From positions 1 to 5,794 of the forward strand of contig DLVS01000740.1 of the NCBI GenBank assembly GCA_003445095.1: 5,794 nt of DNA. The letters are read 5' to 3'. Under the pieces are notes generated by a model, which saw nothing but the letters and a program-made list of their open reading frames with translations, was not told the origin of the DNA and searched no databases. The DNA is from Verrucomicrobiales bacterium (lineage in GTDB: Bacteria > Verrucomicrobiota > Verrucomicrobiia > Limisphaerales > UBA9464). Positions within the stretch are counted from its first letter, which is position 1. Each line of letters begins with the position of its first letter. Shown here in pieces: positions 1 to 3,533 of this stretch. Both the position numbers and the translations under genes were made by a program.

Positions 1-19
1 GACACTTTCTCTCTTGCTT

Positions 20-814
20 GTGAGCCTTTTGCAACTCGATCGAGTCACCATTCGGTTCGGCGGATTAACCGCTGTTTCTGAGGTGTCGGCGACCGTCGGT
101 GAGCATGAACTCGTCGGGTTGATTGGTCCTAATGGCGCCGGCAAAACCACGGTCTTCAACCTTGTTACCGGAGTTTATCAGCCGACGGCAGGTCTCATTT
201 CGTTCGGCGGCCGCCCCACGGCGGGATTGAAGCCGTTTCAACTCACCCGCTGGGGTATCGCCCGAACCTTCCAAAATATTCGTCTATTTCCCAGTTTAAC
301 GGTTTTCGACAACGTGCGCGTCGCTTTTCACCTCCATCTTAAAAACGACGCAACTCATAGTCTCACTCGCGGCGCGAAGTTCCAACACGAGGAGGCCGAA
401 CTGCGCGAACGGACTCGCGCCCTGCTCGGCATCTTTAACCTAGAACGCGTCCAAAATGAGCCGGCCAAATGCCTGCCGTACGGAGACCAACGTCGGCTGG
501 AAATTGTCCGCGCCCTCGCCACCAGTCCCAAATTGTTGCTGCTGGACGAGCCTGCCGCGGGAATGAATTCCACCGAGAAAGTCGAGTTAATGAAACTCAT
601 TCAGTTCATCCACCAGAAGTTCAACCTCGCCATCCTCTTGGTCGAACACGATATGAAGGTGGTTATGGGCATTTGCCAGCGCATCCACGTGCTGGAGTAC
701 GGTCGAAAGATTGCGGAAGGAACCCCCAGTGAAGTCCGGGCCAATCCCGCCGTCGTCGCGGCGTATTTGGGAGAAGAAAAGGTTCCCGGACGCGTTCCCG
801 ATTCTTCAAAGTGA
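20..814 (+). CDS. livG: LivG-type branched-chain amino acid ABC transporter ATP-binding protein
   Basis: This is one of the two cytoplasmic ATPases that power a hydrophobic amino acid (HAAT/Liv) ABC importer. Numbered from the GTG at 20, the Walker A motif GPNGAGKT is at residues 36-43, the Q-loop Gln at 85 (RTFQN), the signature LPYGDQRR at about 152-159, Walker B LLLLDEP with Asp176-Glu177, and the H-loop His at 210 in VEHDMKVVMGIC. LPYGDQRR in place of LSGGQ, DEPAAGMN after Walker B, and the C-terminal NPAVVAAYLGE are hallmarks of LivG rather than a generic ABC ATPase. About 264 residues is normal length. The frame stays open to the left edge and a TTG at 14 is possible. I chose GTG at 20 because it gives the family-like start VSLLQLDRVTIRFGG and overlaps a TGA (21-23) of another frame, which suggests translational coupling to an upstream liv gene. 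No Shine-Dalgarno sequence is visible before it. livF follows 17 bp downstream. The substrate cannot be fixed from the ATPase alone; a urea or other amide system is less likely. Confidence 0.95.
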   Translation: MSLLQLDRVTIRFGGLTAVSEVSATVGEHELVGLIGPNGAGKTTVFNLVTGVYQPTAGLISFGGRPTAGLKPFQLTRWGIARTFQNIRLFPSLTVFDNVRVAFHLHLKNDATHSLTRGAKFQHEEAELRERTRALLGIFNLERVQNEPAKCLPYGDQRRLEIVRALATSPKLLLLDEPAAGMNSTEKVELMKLIQFIHQKFNLAILLVEHDMKVVMGICQRIHVLEYGRKIAEGTPSEVRANPAVVAAYLGEEKVPGRVPDSSK

Positions 815-831
815 GACGCTGATCTAAACCC

Positions 832-1539
832 ATGTTGGAAGTCCGCAATCTCACCGTCAATTACGGCGCGATCGCCGCCCTGCACGATGTCTCGTTACAA
901 GTTCCCTCAGGCACGATCGTCACGCTGATCGGCGGCAATGGCGCGGGAAAGACCACGACACTGCGCGCCATTTCCGGTTTGGTGCGACCGCGGTCGGGTC
1001 AAATCATCTATGATGGGGCTGACGTTACTGGACTTCCCCCGCATCAGCTTGTGGCTCGAGGACTGGCCCATTGTCCCGAGGGCAGGATGGTGTTTGCCAA
1101 CCTCACGGTCCGAGAAAATCTCCGAATGGGAGCCTACCTTCAGCGTGACCTGGCCGTCGTTCGGCGCGAGGAGGAATTTGTCTTTACCACTTTTCCTCGG
1201 CTCCAAGAACGCGAATCCCAACTCGCCGGCACCCTCAGTGGCGGTGAGCAGCAAATGCTCGCCATTGGTCGCGCGCTGATGAGTCAACCTCGGTGCCTGC
1301 TGTTAGACGAACCTTCCCTCGGCATCGCCCCTTTATTGGTAAAGGCTATTTTCGCGCAAATCGTTCAACTCAACCGTGCTAGAGAATTGACGATTCTGTT
1401 GGTCGAACAGAACGCCAACTTGGCCTTAGAGATCTCCAACCGGGGCTACGTGCTTGAGACTGGCCGGATCATTCTGACCGACGACGCGGTCGCCCTGCGG
1501 ACCAACCCCAAGGTCCGGGACGCCTACCTCGGAGCCTGA
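832..1539 (+). CDS. livF: LivF-type branched-chain amino acid ABC transporter ATP-binding protein
   Basis: This is the second ATPase of the Liv-type importer, expected to pair with the upstream LivG beneath LivH/LivM permeases. The 235-residue protein is full length for LivF. Walker A is GGNGAGKT at 34-41, the ABC signature LSGGEQQ at 135-141, followed by MLAIGRALM, and Walker B is LLLDEP with Asp159-Glu160, followed by the typical SLGIAP. The usual H-loop His is Gln193 (LLVEQNA). This is normal for the LivF family and not a sign of decay; the His-bearing partner is LivG. The C-terminus NPKVRDAYLGA is also typical. The ATG at 832 is preceded only by a weak purine stretch (GTGAGA, 811-816), overlapping the livG stop, so translation may partly depend on coupling to livG. 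No transporter gene follows, so the operon probably ends here, near small hairpins between 1531 and 1591. Substrate specificity is inferred from the family only. Confidence 0.95.
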   Translation: MLEVRNLTVNYGAIAALHDVSLQVPSGTIVTLIGGNGAGKTTTLRAISGLVRPRSGQIIYDGADVTGLPPHQLVARGLAHCPEGRMVFANLTVRENLRMGAYLQRDLAVVRREEEFVFTTFPRLQERESQLAGTLSGGEQQMLAIGRALMSQPRCLLLDEPSLGIAPLLVKAIFAQIVQLNRARELTILLVEQNANLALEISNRGYVLETGRIILTDDAVALRTNPKVRDAYLGA

Positions 1540-1559
1540 TCTCTGGGCTCCTGGTCACA

Positions 1560-1591
1560 CTCGTCGGAGACGAGCTAACGAGTCTCCATTT
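1560..1591 (+). terminator. Weak candidate terminator/attenuator hairpins after livF
   Basis: Two mutually exclusive hairpins overlap here. CTCGTC (1560-1565) can pair with GACGAG (1569-1574) across a GGA loop. Alternatively GGAGAC (1566-1571) can pair with GTCTCC (1582-1587) across ten bases. The second is followed only by ATTT, so it is a poor intrinsic terminator. It lies 20-50 bases after the livF stop, where the liv transcript would be expected to end. Termination could equally be Rho-dependent or elsewhere. Confidence 0.3.
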
Positions 1592-1742
1592 CGTCAGCGC
1601 GACCTTCAGTTCCGGGGCAAATGGTGTCTTCCGTCGCTTGCTCACAGGTTCACGGAACCCGCACTGAGACACGGTGTAACCGGTAATTTCGCGTTTACCT
1701 CCGCCCTTGTCGCGGTCCGTCACACCGCCACTCATTGTTGCC

Positions 1743-1845
1743 GCAAAACTCGCTGAAATCGAAGGCTCTGAGTCGTCGCCTTCTCTGGCATCCGGTGTGC
1801 AGTTCCCCGGCTGCGAGTTTTCGCAAACAACAAACACAAAGGAAT
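1743..1845 (+). promoter_or_regulatory. Potentially structured 5' leader of the hsp20 gene
   Basis: A nine-base perfect inverted repeat, AAAACTCGC (1745-1753) and GCGAGTTTT (1813-1821), can close a stem. Two further pairs (GC 1743-1744 with GC 1823-1824) form beyond a bulged C1822. Inside it, GAAGGC (1761-1766) pairs with GCCTTC (1778-1783) and CCGG (1792-1795) with CCGG (1807-1810), which together would make a three-way junction. The Shine-Dalgarno begins 14-17 bases after the closing stem. A competing fold pairs GTTCC (1802-1806) with GGAAT (1841-1845), covering part of the Shine-Dalgarno, together with a local TGCGA/TCGCA hairpin (1812-1825). Leaders of small heat-shock genes often carry RNA thermometers, but no ROSE or clear fourU element is recognisable. 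This is only a candidate. Confidence 0.25.
1838..1843 (+). promoter_or_regulatory. Shine-Dalgarno site that fixes the hsp20 start
   Basis: AAAGGA lies 8 bases before the ATG at 1852. It is the clearest ribosome-binding site in the window and decides the start. The reading frame is open further upstream to a TTG at 1735, but that part has no family similarity and no such site. Confidence 0.75.
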
Positions 1846-1851
1846 CTAATC

Positions 1852-2316
1852 ATGAACTCACTTGTTACCCGCCGTAGTGCCGGCTATCCGGTCAGCCCCT
1901 TGGCCTCATTGCTCAATCTCGGTCGCGATTTCGATCGCTTGTTTGAAGCGCCCTTCGCGGCCGTAAGTCGCGAAGGTCTGCAGACCGCCTTCGCTCCCGC
2001 GATTGAACTCCGCGAAGATGCGGACAACGTCTCGGTCAGCGTCGAACTTCCTGGCGTCGATAAGAAGGACGTGTCCGTAACCATCCACGACGGAGTTCTG
2101 ACGATTTCTGGCGAGCGCAAGCAAGAGCGCGAAGTCACCGAAGATCAGCAAGTCCGTTCCGAACGGTATTACGGGCGGTTTGAGCGGCAGGTGGGACTCA
2201 CTCAGCCGGTGGTCGGCGATAAGGTAAAAGCAGTCTACAAGGACGGCGTACTGACCATCACCTTACCCAAGGCGGCCGAAGCAAAGCCCAAGTCCATCGA
2301 CATCACCGCCAATTAA
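1852..2316 (+). CDS. Hsp20/alpha-crystallin family small heat-shock protein
   Basis: This is an ATP-independent holdase chaperone that should bind unfolding proteins in the cytoplasm and assemble into oligomers. The 154-residue length is typical. Residues 1-45 form a variable N-terminal arm with an amphipathic stretch (LLNLGRDFDRLFEAPF, about 20-35). The alpha-crystallin domain spans about 46-140, with APAIELRED, ELPGVDKKDV (65-74), GVLTISGERK (81-90), ERYYGRFER (104-112) and the conserved GVLTITLPK (132-140). A C-terminal I-x-I anchor is visible as IDI at 149-151, the motif that docks into a neighbouring subunit. The ATG at 1852 is chosen for its Shine-Dalgarno and because it matches the family's normal length. 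It lies 312 bp after livF, with hairpins between, and has its own strong terminator, so it is probably monocistronic. Heat-shock regulation is expected from the family, but no known operator is visible. Confidence 0.95.
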   Translation: MNSLVTRRSAGYPVSPLASLLNLGRDFDRLFEAPFAAVSREGLQTAFAPAIELREDADNVSVSVELPGVDKKDVSVTIHDGVLTISGERKQEREVTEDQQVRSERYYGRFERQVGLTQPVVGDKVKAVYKDGVLTITLPKAAEAKPKSIDITAN

Positions 2317-2353
2317 AACCGGGCATCATTGACCGACGCTGTTAATTCATAGT

Positions 2354-2392
2354 TCGCCCGCGAAACCGCGAGATTTCGCGGGCGATTTTTTT
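2354..2392 (+). terminator. Strong intrinsic terminator of the hsp20 gene
   Basis: A perfect 12-bp stem, TCGCCCGCGAAA (2354-2365) and TTTCGCGGGCGA (2374-2385), surrounds an 8-base loop and is followed directly by seven T (2386-2392). It lies 38 bases after the hsp20 stop. The other flank is not T-rich when read on the minus strand, so it should act on plus-strand transcripts only. Confidence 0.93.
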
Positions 2393-2460
2393 GTGGTCTT
2401 CGGGGTCGTTTCGCGCTGACACACGAGGAAGGCCGTTGGGGAGCTGGACAGCCAGTCAAA

Positions 2461-2495
2461 GAAAAACCGCTCGATATCTTTCGGATATCGATCGG
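2461..2495 (-). terminator. Intrinsic terminator of the VPDSG-CTERM gene
   Basis: TCGATATC (2471-2478) and GATATCGA (2484-2491) form an 8-bp stem with a 5-base loop. The stem extends by CCG/CGG (2467-2469 with 2493-2495) across one mismatch. Read on the minus strand, the stem is followed by TTTTTC and then TTTG. It begins 25 bases after the stop of the minus-strand gene, and its T-run side fits minus-strand transcription. Confidence 0.8.
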
Positions 2496-2520
2496 CTTCG
2501 CTCTAAACATCATCCTCGGA

Positions 2521-3219
2521 TTACTGGGCGAGCTGACGGCGTACCGCGCCCAACCCAAGCAAGGCGAATCCGAGCAAAGCAAAGGTCGGACCCGCATCGG
2601 GCACACTGGTCCCCTTGGTCTCGAACGTGGTTCGCAGGCCGAAACTCTCGAAGCCACTGTCGTAATTATGCATCCGGCTTGAATCGGTGCCGAAGGTGCC
2701 GTTGCGTGCATCCAAGAAACCACTTCCTGAGTTCACAATCTGGTTTACGCGCTGAATGTCGACCAGCAGGTTTCCCAGTGACGGATCGTAATAAAAGTCC
2801 GAGCCATCGAAGGTAAATGAAACACCCGTTAGGCCGCTGAGCGTGGCAGCATAGAATACCGCCTCGTCACCGCCCACGTTATTGTTCATGTTGAAATCCA
2901 GACCGTTCACCGGCTTGGTCGTGGTCGACAACCGAATGGTGTAGTCCGCGGTCTCGAACACGGCCCCGGGGAGTTGGGTATTGTAGAACGTGATCGTGTC
3001 GATGTATCCAGCTCCCGCGAAGAAACTGGAGTTATAAACCTGCTGGTATCGGTTGTTGATGTTGAACCCGTTTCCAGTGAATGGGAAAAAATTACCATTG
3101 CCCGGGTCGGGTGGGTTGCCGAACTCGATTGTGTCGGCAAACAAATTGGCCCCGGTCCCGAATAACGCGACCGCGCAGGCCAACGAAGAAACGCCCTGAT
3201 ATTTGGTTAGAGTTTTCAT
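2521..3219 (-). CDS. Secreted protein with VPDSG-type PEP-CTERM sorting tail
   Basis: This exported protein of 232 residues has no recognisable enzymatic domain. The N-terminus has a basic start (MKTLTKYQG), a hydrophobic core at about 10-27 and a likely signal peptidase site after LFA (residue 28). The middle (about 29-200) is rich in Asn, Gly, Phe, Thr and Ser, and looks like the all-beta extracellular body of many PEP-CTERM proteins. The C-terminus has the three-part sorting signal: VPDAG at 206-210, a hydrophobic helix at about 213-226 (FALLGFALLGLGAV), then Arg227-Arg228 and a short polar end. This matches the VPDSG-CTERM class, in which an exosortase cuts and transfers the protein to the cell surface or extracellular matrix. 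That role comes from the family. The residue after VPDAG is Pro where Ser is more usual. The minus-strand leader before the ATG at 3219 shows no Shine-Dalgarno. The function of the body is unknown. Confidence 0.88.
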   Translation of the reverse strand: MKTLTKYQGVSSLACAVALFGTGANLFADTIEFGNPPDPGNGNFFPFTGNGFNINNRYQQVYNSSFFAGAGYIDTITFYNTQLPGAVFETADYTIRLSTTTKPVNGLDFNMNNNVGGDEAVFYAATLSGLTGVSFTFDGSDFYYDPSLGNLLVDIQRVNQIVNSGSGFLDARNGTFGTDSSRMHNYDSGFESFGLRTTFETKGTSVPDAGPTFALLGFALLGLGAVRRQLAQ

Positions 3220-3533
3220 TGAATTATGGAGCTGGGTTCACGTTGGATAGGGGAGCCTTCGCTTCTATTGCAAGATATTTTTGCATTTCTTTAAGCGGCG
3301 ATTGAACAGAAAGGCCGGGCGGGGATTGGGGTCGACAGAGGCTCCCGGGCGATGGCTCATGCTTGGGCAGCTCTCTTCCTGCCAGCAGCGTCAGAATCCG
3401 GAACGTCCGGCTGGCTTCCTTACCCGCTGGAAATAAGTCGGTTCGGATAACGAACCATTACCAATGCTCCGTCACGTTGGTTCCCGAGGCCCGGATCTTG
3501 GCCCAACAATTCGCGTGCCCTTGGTTGAGGCAC
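3220..3533. other. Intergenic region between the two minus-strand genes
   Basis: No gene is supported in these 314 bp. The left part (3259-3295) is AT-rich, contains the inverted repeat listed separately and probably holds the promoter of the VPDSG-CTERM gene. The rest is GC-rich with several short inverted repeats: GCCAGC/GCTGGC (3381-3386 with 3410-3415) enclosing CCGGA-ACG-TCCGG (3398-3410), GGTTCG-GATAA-CGAACC (3440-3456), and GTTGG/CCAAC (3476-3480 with 3503-3507) enclosing GGCC/GGCC (3488-3491 with 3500-3503). These lie in what would be the 3' untranslated region of the upstream CotH-type gene. None is followed by a proper T-run on the minus strand, so they are at best weak terminators. 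Confidence 0.55.
3269..3285 (-). repeat. Inverted repeat TGCAA-N7-TTGCA upstream of the VPDSG-CTERM gene
   Basis: TGCAA (3269-3273) and TTGCA (3281-3285) form a 17-bp dyad in a locally AT-rich patch, 50-66 bp before the start codon of the minus-strand gene. It could be an operator or part of the promoter. On the minus strand TTGCAA (3273-3268) has a -35-like look, with a weak TATCCA 18 bp downstream, but this is a poor match. A five-base arm is short, so chance is possible. Confidence 0.3.

Larger units (their letters stand above)
1540..1851. other. Intergenic region between livF and the hsp20 gene
   Basis: This 312-bp gap has no convincing gene on either strand. It is unusually rich in short perfect inverted repeats. 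These include GGAGCC/GGCTCC around the livF stop (1531-1536 with 1546-1551), two overlapping hairpins at 1560-1587, GGTTC-ACG-GAACC at 1647-1659, GGTAA/TTACC at 1682-1686 with 1695-1699, and a nested set at 1743-1824. It should hold the end of the liv transcript and the promoter of the hsp20 gene. I found no good sigma-70 pair, no CIRCE element (TTAGCACTC-N9-GAGTGCTAA) and no clear sigma-32 promoter, so the promoter position is unknown. Confidence 0.6.

Noticed and set aside
1408..1410. LivF H-loop Gln in place of His, considered as a sign of an inactive ATPase
   Set aside because: Gln at this position (VEQNA) is normal for the LivF family, and all other ATPase motifs are intact.
1700..1740. 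Possible sigma-32 promoter (CTTGTC then CCACTCAT) before the hsp20 gene
   Set aside because: Both elements match poorly and the distance to the gene is long. The resemblance is no better than chance.
1469..1837. Minus-strand open frame of 122 codons across the livF end and the gap
   Set aside because: It overlaps the end of livF antisense, has an Arg/Ser/Pro-rich low-information composition, and shows no recognisable domain. It is most likely a chance frame.
1735..1851. In-frame upstream extension of the Hsp20 frame from a TTG at 1735 (39 extra residues)
   Set aside because: The extension has no Hsp20-like sequence, starts at TTG without a ribosome-binding site, and lies before a good AAAGGA-N8-ATG start at 1852.
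2391..2816. Plus-strand open frame of 141 codons
   Set aside because: It starts inside the T-run of the hsp20 terminator and then runs antisense to the VPDSG-CTERM gene, with Arg-rich shadow composition.
3260..3295. Possible sigma-54 (-24/-12) promoter for the VPDSG-CTERM gene
   Set aside because: A TTGCA is present on the minus strand, but the required GG element ten bases upstream is missing (the sequence there is A-rich).
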